A stretch of 35,757 bases of DNA from Prevotella sp. CAG:1320 (GCA_000435635.1 FR882092.1:1-35757); one strand, 5' to 3'. Shown: positions 16,747 through 26,029, numbered from the stretch's first letter. Translations and numbers: made by a program. Notes: generated by a model not told the origin, from the letters alone.

Positions 16747-17165
16747 AAATGTCCATATTGAATGAAATTATCTGTAGCAATATATACATCCTGAGACAAC
16801 ATCACTTTACGTCTTCCACCAAAGCGATAAAGCATAAAGTTATGCCAATATCCCATATCATGGTTTCTTAGTTTTTTTGACCATGGCAATGGCTTTTTGC
16901 AAAACTCCATATTCGCTTTAATATCTTGTGTATTTGGAGTATATTTATACTTCATTAAAACTGAAGCAAATGCATTATATGCATCTGCATATCGTTGAAC
17001 TTGCATATATGCGCTTGCAAGCTCTAAAGCACTCTGCTCTGTTTGAAGACGTTCGTGACGATGTTCAGCGACGATAACCATCTTTTTATAATACTTTCGT
17101 TTACCAGTAAAACGCCAGTAATGGTATAGCCAGAATAAAAACAGGACAAATAAAAATAATTTCAT
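16743..17165 (-). CDS. Small membrane-anchored protein with TPR-like helices
   Basis: The 140 residues start with a hydrophobic anchor rich in aromatics (FLFVLFLFWLYHYWRF), then basic residues (GKRKYYKK) that suggest a cytoplasmic body. Residues about 40-80 (ALELASAYMQVQRYADAYNAFASVLMKY) look like one tetratricopeptide-type helix pair. The C-terminal part is basic with a FGGRRKVML segment. It follows the CHAT gene after 13 bases and couples to the next gene by ATGA. Function unknown; a scaffold or partner of the TPR-CHAT protein is inference. Confidence 0.65.
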   Translation of the reverse strand: MKLFLFVLFLFWLYHYWRFTGKRKYYKKMVIVAEHRHERLQTEQSALELASAYMQVQRYADAYNAFASVLMKYKYTPNTQDIKANMEFCKKPLPWSKKLRNHDMGYWHNFMLYRFGGRRKVMLSQDVYIATDNFIQYGHL

Positions 17166-17178
17166 AACCTAAATCATA

Positions 17179-19833
17179 TTAGTGAAGTAACACAAATCCA
17201 CCCCAATCACGGACTCCGTATTTTGGATTCTTACTATCTTTCATGCTCTTCTGGGCACTATAGAAAGCCCTGTCAATGTCTTTTCCAGAAAGAAGAAACT
17301 CATAAAAACGTCTCATCAGTTCCTCTGTTGCAGCATCGGGTACTGACCATAAGCTCATTAAGATGTTATTTGCGCCCGCAAGTTTGAAAGCCCTCTGTAA
17401 GCCATAAACGCCCTCATCACCCTTAATCTCCCCAAGACCTGTTTCACAAGCGGATAGAACAACCAACTCGCAAGAACCAAGATTTTGAGTTTCTATCTCA
17501 TCTGCTCTCAGGATACCATCTTCATATCCCGTTTGAAAGGACTGGGGCTTATAGTCATCCTTCCAGGCTGCATTTGCATTTGCAAAAAACAGTCCTGAAT
17601 TATGCATTGCACTACTATGTTCGTGTTCCTTGTCTTCATTGAAGAAACCATGAGTCGAAACATGTATAATATCAGCGCTAGAAGCTTCACGCTTAAAGGA
17701 AGATTCTGTCGCACTATTCCCTGTGTGAAGGGTAACAGAACCCACTTTCCCTTTTAACATACGGGAGATATTATCAACTTCGCTTAATGAACCAGGTAGG
17801 TATATTAAATTGTCACCACGCAGAACAGCTCGTGTTTTTACCACATTCTCATTCTCTGAGTCTGCCATTCCATAATCGATACCGCCCCAAAGAGCAACTT
17901 TCATCTGCTCTATTTCAAAATCCTTTTTTGTACCCTTCTTGTATAAGTCAATAGGATTTGCCAAGGCTCTCAAGTTATATTTATCCCCTATCGTCGTGTT
18001 ATCATCAATAAACAATGCCATCAAAGGTATCCGATGTACTATGCCTGCTGGTGAATACACAACATTTCCCTTGGAATCAATTTTACCGGCTAACTTTTCA
18101 AACAAATAGTGATAAGCCTTATTGTCCACACATAAGCCAGGGATGTTTGTTCGAGCGATTTCTGCCAAGGATGACAACTCTTCTGATGAACACATCGGCA
18201 AAAACAAAAGGCCATCTTTCTTATTTAACAAGAATGCTCCTAAAGAAGATCCGTGCTTCCCTGGCATTTCTACATATGTAATAAGGCTTTCTTCGCGTGA
18301 AAGAGACGATTTTATATCCGCTACACGAATATCAGAATAATTACTTCTGGCAAATTCAGAGCACTTCACAGAGAGTTCTTTCTCTAATTCTGATATTTTC
18401 TGCTTAAGATACATTCTTCTGGCAAAGTTACCAGGGCCAACAACCTCGTCTCGTGCTATCAATTCCTGTTTGAAAGCAATATACTGTTCATAATCATTTA
18501 ACAGAGTCGTGTCTGAAGAGTTTATCAGTGTGTTTCTAAGCAAAGCATCGGTTCTCATAAGCAACCCACGGTTAAACACCTCATTCTCGAAACATAGTTC
18601 TACTAGTTTCTCATTATTGGGATGTTCTTCTAAAAGGGCAAGAGCATAAGAAAATGGCTCTTTCAATTCTTGTGAAAAATACTCCTGCTGACAGGTCGTC
18701 ATTCCAGCAAAATTTTTAGAAATCTGCGTTCGGAGACCTCTGCAACAATGAATTAGCCTATCTATATTTTCAGAGGATTCCTCATTCTGATACTTGATTA
18801 CACGAGCTTCTGCCAACAAATAACCTAAATCTTCTTCACTGTAATATTTATCCATGAAACGCATATAAACATTCATGAAACGTCTAGCATTCTTATAGTC
18901 GTGAAGAATGTAACAATACTCAGCGAAATCGCCAAGCGGATCTAAATCCTCCTCTTTATCAATGGCAGGAACAATATTGATTCCATTTAAAAGCATAGCT
19001 TGTGCCTGAAATATATCATTTTTCTCTAAATACCATGATATCAATCGATTTACAAACGTCAATTTCAATGACGACTTAAACCTAGGAACCTGCCATACAT
19101 GACTTATATAATTCTTCAAAGAATCAATTGCTGCATCTGGATTTTCAAGATACAAACCACATATGATGTCATATTTTAGATTGTGCTCCAACGTGTATAG
19201 GTCAGAATGCTCCTCATCAATGATTGGTAATTTGTAACCATGCTCCGCAAGCATGTCATTAACTTTTGAAAAACGTTTGTTATTATCAAACTTCTTCAAT
19301 TCATTATACATTTCCAGCTGCTTCTCCCTATCCCCCATTTTTTCATACAGTCGGAACAAGTTCCCTGCTGCAACTGCATGAAGAAAATCCAAACTTAGCT
19401 TTGACATCTCCTTGTCATCGTCCGAAACATCTGACATATCGGGCTTCAGATTTAAAAAGTCCCTTCCAATCTTCTCCGCCTTGCTATATTCACCTACATG
19501 CAGATAACAATCCCTTAGCATTTTTTTATTGGGCAGATTCTTCAGATGATCATTCACATAAGATGTATCTCCTTCTGCAATAAAAATGGCAGCGTGATAA
19601 TGGTGGTTTGAATATAATTCTTTGAACGTCTTATCTGTAAGAGCATAATTCAGGATATGCACATCTTTTGGGAACATCCATTCTAATACAAATATGATAA
19701 TAACAAGACCTACAAAAGCTCCTGCTATAGAAAGTAAAAGCCAAGCATACATTAAGAGAAAATGGTATATATTCTCGAATATATTACTCATGAATATTCT
19801 CCTAAATATATTTTTCTTTTCTGGATTATTCAT
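17179..19833 (-). CDS. Membrane-anchored TPR-CHAT protease
   Basis: CHAT domains are caspase-fold cysteine proteases. This 884-residue protein has a basic N terminus (KKNIFRRIF), a single helix at about 25-52, a long helical-repeat region (about 65-560, TPR-like pairs such as YLHVGEYSKAEKIGRDFLNL), and a C-terminal CHAT domain (about 600-884). The catalytic dyad is visible: H728 in HVSTHGFF and C796 in LSACETGLG. The charge pattern around the helix suggests the TPR and CHAT parts lie in the periplasm. In known systems TPR regions hold CHAT in an inactive state or bind the trigger. It lies downstream of the caspase gene and 6 bases after a small two-helix protein. A diverged second CHAT copy survives as a fragment at 14,862-15,312. 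Confidence 0.9.
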   Translation of the reverse strand: MNNPEKKNIFRRIFMSNIFENIYHFLLMYAWLLLSIAGAFVGLVIIIFVLEWMFPKDVHILNYALTDKTFKELYSNHHYHAAIFIAEGDTSYVNDHLKNLPNKKMLRDCYLHVGEYSKAEKIGRDFLNLKPDMSDVSDDDKEMSKLSLDFLHAVAAGNLFRLYEKMGDREKQLEMYNELKKFDNNKRFSKVNDMLAEHGYKLPIIDEEHSDLYTLEHNLKYDIICGLYLENPDAAIDSLKNYISHVWQVPRFKSSLKLTFVNRLISWYLEKNDIFQAQAMLLNGINIVPAIDKEEDLDPLGDFAEYCYILHDYKNARRFMNVYMRFMDKYYSEEDLGYLLAEARVIKYQNEESSENIDRLIHCCRGLRTQISKNFAGMTTCQQEYFSQELKEPFSYALALLEEHPNNEKLVELCFENEVFNRGLLMRTDALLRNTLINSSDTTLLNDYEQYIAFKQELIARDEVVGPGNFARRMYLKQKISELEKELSVKCSEFARSNYSDIRVADIKSSLSREESLITYVEMPGKHGSSLGAFLLNKKDGLLFLPMCSSEELSSLAEIARTNIPGLCVDNKAYHYLFEKLAGKIDSKGNVVYSPAGIVHRIPLMALFIDDNTTIGDKYNLRALANPIDLYKKGTKKDFEIEQMKVALWGGIDYGMADSENENVVKTRAVLRGDNLIYLPGSLSEVDNISRMLKGKVGSVTLHTGNSATESSFKREASSADIIHVSTHGFFNEDKEHEHSSAMHNSGLFFANANAAWKDDYKPQSFQTGYEDGILRADEIETQNLGSCELVVLSACETGLGEIKGDEGVYGLQRAFKLAGANNILMSLWSVPDAATEELMRRFYEFLLSGKDIDRAFYSAQKSMKDSKNPKYGVRDWGGFVLLH

Positions 19834-19839
19834 ATTCTA

Positions 19840-20046
19840 TTAGTGTATTATTTGGTAAGCCACATAGATAGCTGCAACAAATATAGCGAACCATGTTACT
19901 GGCGAGAATAGCACCATAACAACATAATGAACATTGTTAAGGAAAGCATCCTTAAAGGATTCTCCCTTTGAATAATGGGATCTAAGTACCAGAAACAGGT
20001 ACAGACATGCCAACAGAACCAGTAATTCCTTCAGTATAGTTATCAT
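19840..20046 (-). CDS. 68-residue two-helix membrane protein
   Basis: Two hydrophobic helices (ILKELLVLLACLYLFLVL and VHYVVMVLFSPVTWFAIFVAAIYVAYQI) are joined by a polar loop containing SHYSKGESFKD. No family recognised. Its ATG overlaps the previous stop as ATGA (20,043-20,046) and the CHAT gene begins 6 bases after its stop, so it is embedded in the operon. Small two-helix proteins in such a position can be holins, pore subunits or assembly factors; the sequence does not decide between them. Confidence 0.65.
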   Translation of the reverse strand: MITILKELLVLLACLYLFLVLRSHYSKGESFKDAFLNNVHYVVMVLFSPVTWFAIFVAAIYVAYQIIH

Positions 20047-21068
20047 TGCTCTTTTATAAAAGGAGTTAGGTCAAAAACCACGGACTTTAGGAAAGAAAGC
20101 ACTTCATCCTTGTCCATTCTTTCATCACGTTGTATTCCATACTTCGACAAAGCACAGAATTTATGAGTCTCTGCATCAAATCTTACCGAGAAAGTCCATA
20201 AATAGGAAATGGAGTCAGCTACATACTGATACTGATCAAGGTAATACTGATTATCATTGATGATTGTGTCACATGCAATAACCTCTCCCGAAAAATACTT
20301 CTGCTCTTCAGGAAGGGACTGAAGTAAAATAGACATATAATCTGAATGACGTCTTTTAGGAGAGACACCCGACATAACCAGTTCGCAAATAGAGTCACTT
20401 GCCAATTGCCATAACGTGACATCTTGGGGCATATCCTCCATATCCATTATTTCCTTTGTCGAATGGCTCCATTTGCTTGTTGATTCAAACAAAAGAAGAC
20501 CATCACTATAACTATTTGAGGGAATCGACAAAGAACTAAGCTCGTGTTTCTTACTCTTATTCTCCATTTCAATATTAGTATAGCGCATATAAGTAATAGA
20601 AAATACACTAAGAATAAAGAATAAAAGCCAGACCCATCCACCTGGGGAAAACTTACGTTCAGATTTGGGATAGAGTTGTTTAACCGATTTGGATTTCCCC
20701 AAATAGAACAGGAAGGTTATTGTCAGGAAAAGCTGAAGAACAGGAGATAACGCATACATCCAGTGTAAGTAAATTATCTTTCCCAATAATTGAATCAGTT
20801 TCAACCCTAATGCCCATCTGACACATGTGATGCCATCTGGTTTTCCCTTCAGCAATCTAATGATGCTCCAAAAAGACAGGCAAAGCATAACAATATCAAG
20901 GCATGCCAAAATGAGGCTGAAAATAATCGGTTCATCCTCTGCCACCGTGGCGTCCATCATGTCATAGTACATCCTAGGTAAGTCCTGATATACAGTTCTG
21001 ATAAGTAAATAAAAGAACAAGAACAGGAATGTGCTAAGAACAAATCCAGGTACTTTTCTGTTATTCAT
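20043..21068 (-). CDS. Five-helix membrane protein with C-terminal soluble domain
   Basis: I start at the ATG at 21,068, which overlaps the caspase stop as ATGA; an earlier frame start at 21,134 lies inside the caspase gene. The 341-residue product has about five helices in its first 175 residues (GFVLSTFLFLFFYLLI, FSLILACLDIVMLCLSFW, then two around LIQLLGKIIYLHW and LQLFLTITFLFYLG, and WVWLLFFILSVFSITY) and a soluble approx. 165-residue tail. With an odd number of helices and a cytoplasmic N terminus (NNRK), the tail would be periplasmic, the same side as the caspase. Family unknown. Being between caspase and CHAT genes, it may be a substrate, a sensor or a membrane effector. Confidence 0.68.
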   Translation of the reverse strand: MNNRKVPGFVLSTFLFLFFYLLIRTVYQDLPRMYYDMMDATVAEDEPIIFSLILACLDIVMLCLSFWSIIRLLKGKPDGITCVRWALGLKLIQLLGKIIYLHWMYALSPVLQLFLTITFLFYLGKSKSVKQLYPKSERKFSPGGWVWLLFFILSVFSITYMRYTNIEMENKSKKHELSSLSIPSNSYSDGLLLFESTSKWSHSTKEIMDMEDMPQDVTLWQLASDSICELVMSGVSPKRRHSDYMSILLQSLPEEQKYFSGEVIACDTIINDNQYYLDQYQYVADSISYLWTFSVRFDAETHKFCALSKYGIQRDERMDKDEVLSFLKSVVFDLTPFIKEQ

Positions 21069-22081
21069 TTCTTCTTCCATAGGTAAAAGACGATTATAAT
21101 GACAGCCAAAAGAATGGCAATACCTACTATCCAATAAATCTGAGTATCGGCACCATCATGATTACCACAATCATCTATCTCGACAATAGTGGTATCCGTC
21201 TTTTCTTCTAACATCTGAAGAGCATCAATCGTTGTAGCGAACTCTGGAGATTGCCTGGTACTTTTATTGAAGGACTCCACATTACTTCTTATATCCGCAC
21301 ATAGAGATGGTAGGCTATTTAATCCGTCCTTTTCATAAGCCTTGATGAAGGCGTATGTTAATGAACCATACCATTTGTTTTCTGAGACTTCATATTCTGC
21401 ATTTAACTGATAACTCTGACATGCGCTTATGAACAGAACATCTGATATGCCATCAGATTTTGCAACCCCGACAACATTTTTCAAGTCCTTATGAACTGCT
21501 CTTACTGTGCTATCTGGTCCGAATACTGGATAGCCACCGCGACAGTTCTCCATCTCTTTAGTATCACGGAAAGAATCGCCACTATGACAAGCATCCAGGA
21601 GAACGAGCACAAGTCCATCTGAACCTGCTGCCTCTCTAATTCTGAAGATGTGTTCGGATAGGACATCATCACGCAAATGATTCTCTCCATGATAATTAGA
21701 ACTGTATTTAACCTTTGCATCATATGGAATTAAGGCCTCGTCAAGAGAATCTGATTCTTCCTCACCAACGGCAATCATTTGTTGGCCATGACAAGAAAAC
21801 GAAACAAGAACGGTATCGCCATGGCAAGTCGCCTTTTGCAGGCCATTCAATTCTTTCAGGATATTAACTAATGTGGCTTTTTCGTCAAGAATTGATTTTA
21901 CGGCAAAAGAACTAGACAATACACTTTCTAGCAGGGACACGTCATTGTCTGCATGAATCTTTCTCCAACCGCTTTCTTTAGGATAGTTGGCAACTCCTAC
22001 CAACAAAGCCCGATGCTGCTGTGCCGGGCATAACAACGTCACAAATAATAGGGAAACAACCAACCACCTTCTCATACTCAT
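21065..22081 (-). CDS. Membrane-anchored caspase-like protease (C14 family)
   Basis: The 338-residue protein is a prokaryotic metacaspase/orthocaspase-type cysteine protease. After a signal peptide (WLVVSLLFVTLLCPA, cleavage probably near residue 20) comes the caspase fold: RALLVGVANYP at the first strand, H98 in VSFSCHGQQ, C165 in VLLDACHSGDS, and a later FISACQSYQLNAEY strand followed by GSLTYAFIKAYE. A single C-terminal helix (IYWIVGIAILLAVIIIVFYLW) with a KKK tail would fix the protease domain on the periplasmic face of the inner membrane. Many bacterial caspases are cytoplasmic, so this location is notable. ATGA overlaps couple it to the genes on both sides (22,078-22,081 and 21,065-21,068). 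Confidence 0.9.
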   Translation of the reverse strand: MSMRRWLVVSLLFVTLLCPAQQHRALLVGVANYPKESGWRKIHADNDVSLLESVLSSSFAVKSILDEKATLVNILKELNGLQKATCHGDTVLVSFSCHGQQMIAVGEEESDSLDEALIPYDAKVKYSSNYHGENHLRDDVLSEHIFRIREAAGSDGLVLVLLDACHSGDSFRDTKEMENCRGGYPVFGPDSTVRAVHKDLKNVVGVAKSDGISDVLFISACQSYQLNAEYEVSENKWYGSLTYAFIKAYEKDGLNSLPSLCADIRSNVESFNKSTRQSPEFATTIDALQMLEEKTDTTIVEIDDCGNHDGADTQIYWIVGIAILLAVIIIVFYLWKKK

Positions 22082-22974
22082 TGACCAAAGTATTTCATCA
22101 TAGCCTGAATCTTTTGCACTCGCTGCTCAACATCCTGCTCAGAATGCCCAAGCCTTTCATTCATTAAAAGGAACTTTTCAGCCCTATGGTCATCTGGTCC
22201 CGTTTCCGTCACCACCATAGACAACCAGAACATGAGCAGACTATCATAAACGCCATCTTCAAGTTCTTTTAAATCTGTATAGATAATGTTCTCACCCTCG
22301 GAGTTTAGCTGTTGCTGGCAATCCTTCCAGTTCAGATTTAGAAAATTAAGCTGCTGACGAGTAGGTCCATAAGATACAAAATCATTCCATGAAGAACCAT
22401 TTGCTGAGAATATCAAATACCCCATGTTGATAATTGATTTTTTCTGATGCATAGACAAGTCTCCATACATTGAGCTAACCATATCTATTGGATCATCTTC
22501 GTCATCCATAAACTGCGAAGGGATCGGACCAGACTGCCCAGGTATGCCAATTGTTTCTTGATGTTTCATAATAGCCACCCGCATCTTCTGAATGAACTCA
22601 TTAGCCATTCTCTTTTGGGTGAAAATATCGACATCTCTTACATTATAAAAAGGAACATTTGCATTCAATTCCTTCTGGAGATACTTATAATGAAGATAAA
22701 CTGTCAGATGCCCAGTACTATAATTGAACTGGAACAAATAATTTGCTCTATCATCAGAATGTAGGTTTAGCCACCTATTGTCATTCTTAACTGGATATAC
22801 GGTTGTCCCCTTTCCGTCCAAGAACGCTTTATTGATTTCATCAATGAGAACCTTGAAGCGGACTTCAATCGGACTTTGTCGCAAATCCTGTTTATCCTTC
22901 ATTAATGCCTTAGAGAAAGGCAGGATTAGCAGTGCAAGCACTAACACGATAAATAGAATAATCAGAGTCACCAT
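22078..22974 (-). CDS. Anchored protein of unknown function, first gene of the caspase operon
   Basis: The 298-residue protein begins with a strong hydrophobic helix (LIILFIVLVLALLILPF), followed by basic residues (KALMKDKQDLR), which suggests a cytoplasmic body. The body mixes strands and helices (VRFKVLIDEINKAF, YLFQFNYSTGHLTVYLHYKYL, a DDEDDP acidic patch) and ends in a charged helical stretch. No family or catalytic motif is evident. It opens the operon, just after a probable -7 element, and couples to the caspase by ATGA. Being first and membrane-bound, it may be a sensor or regulator of the caspase; this is inference from position. Confidence 0.68.
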   Translation of the reverse strand: MVTLIILFIVLVLALLILPFSKALMKDKQDLRQSPIEVRFKVLIDEINKAFLDGKGTTVYPVKNDNRWLNLHSDDRANYLFQFNYSTGHLTVYLHYKYLQKELNANVPFYNVRDVDIFTQKRMANEFIQKMRVAIMKHQETIGIPGQSGPIPSQFMDDEDDPIDMVSSMYGDLSMHQKKSIINMGYLIFSANGSSWNDFVSYGPTRQQLNFLNLNWKDCQQQLNSEGENIIYTDLKELEDGVYDSLLMFWLSMVVTETGPDDHRAEKFLLMNERLGHSEQDVEQRVQKIQAMMKYFGQ

Positions 22975-22999
22975 ACATGTTATGTTTTAAAATACGGTA

Positions 23000-23007
23000 C
23001 AAAATTA
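23000..23007 (-). promoter_or_regulatory. Probable -7 element of the caspase-CHAT operon
   Basis: TAATTTTG on the minus strand matches TAnnTTTG exactly, 25 bases ahead of the ATG at 22,974. The -33 box is not the primary-sigma type (the region reads TTTTTACGAG). A separate AT-rich inverted repeat (CAAAAATA with TATTTTTG, about 23,045-23,066) lies between this element and the preceding gene's stop. Confidence 0.4.
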
Positions 23008-23068
23008 CCACATTTTTTCGATTTTCTCGTAAAAATAATATTAATCCCAAAAATAATTTGTATTTTTG

Positions 23069-23956
23069 TCAATTTTTAGCAGAATAAACCACACCAGAGG
23101 CAAAATCCACCACCCATTTATGCTCTAACAGAAATCCAGCCCCGATGATTGCGGATACAGGCGGTATGTTACTCGCACCTTCCAAGATATACTTACTATT
23201 ACCCATAACCTGAAATTCTGCCGAGTAGTTCTTAACCTTTATCTCACCTATTTTATTTCCGATGCTCAGGAGGTCAAAATCCACATTCATCAAATCTGTC
23301 ATCTTCGTTCCTGCCACGCTGGTCAATGAGCTCTTCAGTCCTGTATGTCTGTTTGTTATATCGTTACCCAAAACATATTTTGTTGTTGTATTCAGATTAC
23401 TTCCAGAATCAACTAAACAAACATATTCTTTTCCATTCTTCACCATCCCAACGACAGGAAGACCGTACTTTGAGAATCCGTATTCCTGGGGAAAAACGAA
23501 GCTGTATTCAGACAACTCCATCTTTTCTTCAATAATTGAAGAAGAATGGAGCGAACGATTTTCAAAATCTAAGGCGAGTCCATACTTGACCAAGAACTCA
23601 ATCCCCAGTATACCCAGCACAACATGTTCGCCAAAAACGGAATCAAAACTTAAGCCTTGTGCAGCATAAAACCGTTCCGAAAACTGACATCCGCCTACAC
23701 AGAAATCCAAATGAACTTCTTTCGCTTGAATACCTTCCCCAGAAAAAGAAGTAAGAGTCATTCTTCCATCATAATGTAAACAGTTATCTTGCAATATACC
23801 CAAGATCGCCTCATTCATTACATTATGACGCGATGCCGTATCCACCATGAAAGCACCTCCAACAGTTCGACCTGATTTTGAAACAAACGAAGCCATAACC
23901 ATTGGGTATTCAACGATTCCAAAATCCAACAAAGGGCAATCAAATTTTGTCCCCAT
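23069..23956 (-). CDS. Two-lobed retropepsin/pepsin-like aspartic protease
   Basis: With the ATG at 23,956 (4 bases after the helicase stop) the product has 295 residues and no signal peptide, so it should be cytoplasmic. Two similar halves each carry an aspartic-protease signature: D39 in FMVDTAS, followed later by LGILGIEFL, and D183 in CLVDSGSN, followed by SAIIGAGFL. The D-T/S-A/G motif and the later hydrophobic-hydrophobic-Gly element are the two hallmarks of the retropepsin lobe. The first lobe has Ala where Gly is usual. Most bacterial retropepsin-like proteins have one lobe and dimerise; a single chain with both lobes recalls eukaryotic pepsin. The substrate is unknown. It may alternatively be an inactive binding fold. 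Confidence 0.78.
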   Translation of the reverse strand: MGTKFDCPLLDFGIVEYPMVMASFVSKSGRTVGGAFMVDTASRHNVMNEAILGILQDNCLHYDGRMTLTSFSGEGIQAKEVHLDFCVGGCQFSERFYAAQGLSFDSVFGEHVVLGILGIEFLVKYGLALDFENRSLHSSSIIEEKMELSEYSFVFPQEYGFSKYGLPVVGMVKNGKEYVCLVDSGSNLNTTTKYVLGNDITNRHTGLKSSLTSVAGTKMTDLMNVDFDLLSIGNKIGEIKVKNYSAEFQVMGNSKYILEGASNIPPVSAIIGAGFLLEHKWVVDFASGVVYSAKN

Positions 23957-23960
23957 CCTA

Positions 23961-25994
23961 TTATTCTTCGAATTTATAACTTGATAACAATTTAACAAAA
24001 GCTCTGTAATCCTCCTTTCTGTTCAATCTAAATGTTCTTAGTTGATTAACCATCACATCATCTGAAATGTCTGAATTAAATTGAACAACCAATTCATTTT
24101 CATTATCATCAGAATCGGTCAGGTCAATGTTTTTATTCTTCATGAAAACTCTCAGCTGAATGATTGAGTTATCGTATTCCGGCCTGTATTTTACTACTGA
24201 CTGCATGATTTCCAAACCAGGATCACCCAACTGAGCCTCGTTGAGAACGGCTACTTCATAATATGTTTTAGCATCAAACTCTCCATCCAGGCATTTTACC
24301 AATTCAATGTTTACGGCATCAGCATCCTTATGTCGTTTCAATAGAGCTAAGGCACGAGCCTTAATGAACAGCACATCATTACATTCTCTCATGGAACGAA
24401 CCCTATCCGCATAATAAACAGCCTGCTCATATTCACCAGAATAAAGACATAAGGCGGCACTTACATAGTCGACGAGGATATTGCTGAATCTTGAAATCGG
24501 AAGCATATTTCGCTCAATACTATTGACCAGGTGCTCGTCAGAAACCATTGCATTAAACATCTGAGAGATATACCGAGCTGCTGACTTCCAATCCCCTGAC
24601 CTTGCGAGAGACAAGCCCAGGTTCAATGAAGTCCTTGAAAACTCATCCCAGTTTTTATTGCGCAAACTTTCGTAGAGATACTTGCCGCCACTGATTTCAT
24701 TCCTGATAGCAGAATCGTCATTGAATCTATTCGCAAAGGATATCACCTCCTCACTCGTTCCTATATGTCCAAACGACACAGGCTTAACCAGAAACAGGCC
24801 ATCGAGACTTCTTACACGGCTCAGAGCCACATATAACTGTCCCTTAGAGAAAACACCCCGACTCAAATCCAGAATCATCTTGTCAAAAGTCATCCCTTGA
24901 CTCTTATGTATCGTTATAGCCCATGACAATTTAAGCGGAAATTGAGTATATGTTCCCACTAGTGTCTTGACAATCTTTTTCTCCTTACTATTGTATTCAT
25001 ACTTATATGACTCCCAAGAAACAGGAGACACCTTGTACTCTCCGGACTCTGTTACCACTTGTATCTCATCCTGAGATAATTTGGAGATGGTTCCAATTGT
25101 ACCATTTACCCAACGCCGGGAGAGATCATTTCTAACAAAAATGACTTGTGCACCACATTTAAGGGAGAGTTTCTTTTCTGCTGGCAGGTTAGCATCCAGC
25201 TTGATATCTCCCTCCACTTTGGCATCGAAACAAAATTCTTCGGAATTTAAAAGATTCAACTTTGACATATTGATTTTGGATGCCTCATCATTACGGGTGC
25301 AAAGCGTAATGATTCTTTCATTCGAAGGAATGGGACGGTCAACACACTTGTTTAAGACTGACAATTCACCATAACTAGCACGATTAAAGCGAATAGAGTC
25401 AAGAATGCCTAGGAAAACATCATCCTTTTGTCTATAGACTTTTACAAATTCTATGCATGGAAGAGACAATCGCTTAAGAGCCCTTGCCTTAAAAAAGAAT
25501 GGGGACATTGTATTGTACAGATCATCCATAATCTCCGCTTCTTCTTTTCGTAAAACTGGAGGAAGCTGGAAGAGGTCGCCAACGAAAACCATCTGTTTGC
25601 CCCCGAAAGGCAGGGAATTTTTCATTACATACCGAAGGGTGTAATCAATAGCATCAATCACATCGCACCTAACCATGGAAACTTCATCTATGATGATAGT
25701 GTCCACTTTCTTGATAATAGATATTTTGGAGCGATTGACATTCCCTATCGTCTTGGGCGTGCATATTTGTAGAGGCAAGCCAAAAAATGAGTGGATAGTC
25801 TCTCCACCAGCCAACATCGCTGCAATGCCTGTCGGAGCAAGCACAATGAAGTTTTTGTCTATTTCTTTCTGAACGGTTTGAAGAAATGTGGTCTTACCAG
25901 TCCCAGCCTTTCCCGTGAGGAAAAAGCTGGAATTAGTAGTTTCTATCAGCTCATATGCCTGAAGCTGTTGCTTGTTTGTTTTATCTATCGACAT
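23961..25994 (-). CDS. PIF1-like superfamily 1 helicase with TPR-like C-terminal extension
   Basis: Residues 1-430 are a 5'-3' DNA helicase of the PIF1/RecD2 type: Walker A GKAGTGKTT near the N terminus, motif Ia APTGIAA, Walker B DEVSM, motif III GDLFQLPPV, then NGTIGTI, ITIHKSQGMTFD and VALSRVRS in the second ATPase domain. The last approx. 230 residues are not helicase; they resemble helical repeats (SLARSGDWKSAARYISQMF, YSGEYEQAVYYADRV, ALLKRHKDADAVNIEL). Such a TPR-like tail probably recruits a partner. It lies in an operon with the aspartic protease (4-base gap) and three unfamiliar upstream genes. A defence or plasmid-handling role fits the setting, but housekeeping cannot be excluded. 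Confidence 0.9.
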   Translation of the reverse strand: MSIDKTNKQQLQAYELIETTNSSFFLTGKAGTGKTTFLQTVQKEIDKNFIVLAPTGIAAMLAGGETIHSFFGLPLQICTPKTIGNVNRSKISIIKKVDTIIIDEVSMVRCDVIDAIDYTLRYVMKNSLPFGGKQMVFVGDLFQLPPVLRKEEAEIMDDLYNTMSPFFFKARALKRLSLPCIEFVKVYRQKDDVFLGILDSIRFNRASYGELSVLNKCVDRPIPSNERIITLCTRNDEASKINMSKLNLLNSEEFCFDAKVEGDIKLDANLPAEKKLSLKCGAQVIFVRNDLSRRWVNGTIGTISKLSQDEIQVVTESGEYKVSPVSWESYKYEYNSKEKKIVKTLVGTYTQFPLKLSWAITIHKSQGMTFDKMILDLSRGVFSKGQLYVALSRVRSLDGLFLVKPVSFGHIGTSEEVISFANRFNDDSAIRNEISGGKYLYESLRNKNWDEFSRTSLNLGLSLARSGDWKSAARYISQMFNAMVSDEHLVNSIERNMLPISRFSNILVDYVSAALCLYSGEYEQAVYYADRVRSMRECNDVLFIKARALALLKRHKDADAVNIELVKCLDGEFDAKTYYEVAVLNEAQLGDPGLEIMQSVVKYRPEYDNSIIQLRVFMKNKNIDLTDSDDNENELVVQFNSDISDDVMVNQLRTFRLNRKEDYRAFVKLLSSYKFEE

Positions 25995-26029
25995 CCCAAT
26001 TTCGAAATGATTAATTAAGAATTTTATGA

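Noticed and set aside
21069..21134. Longer start for the five-helix protein
   Set aside because: It would extend into the caspase gene; the ATG at 21,068 makes an ATGA overlap like the neighbouring genes.
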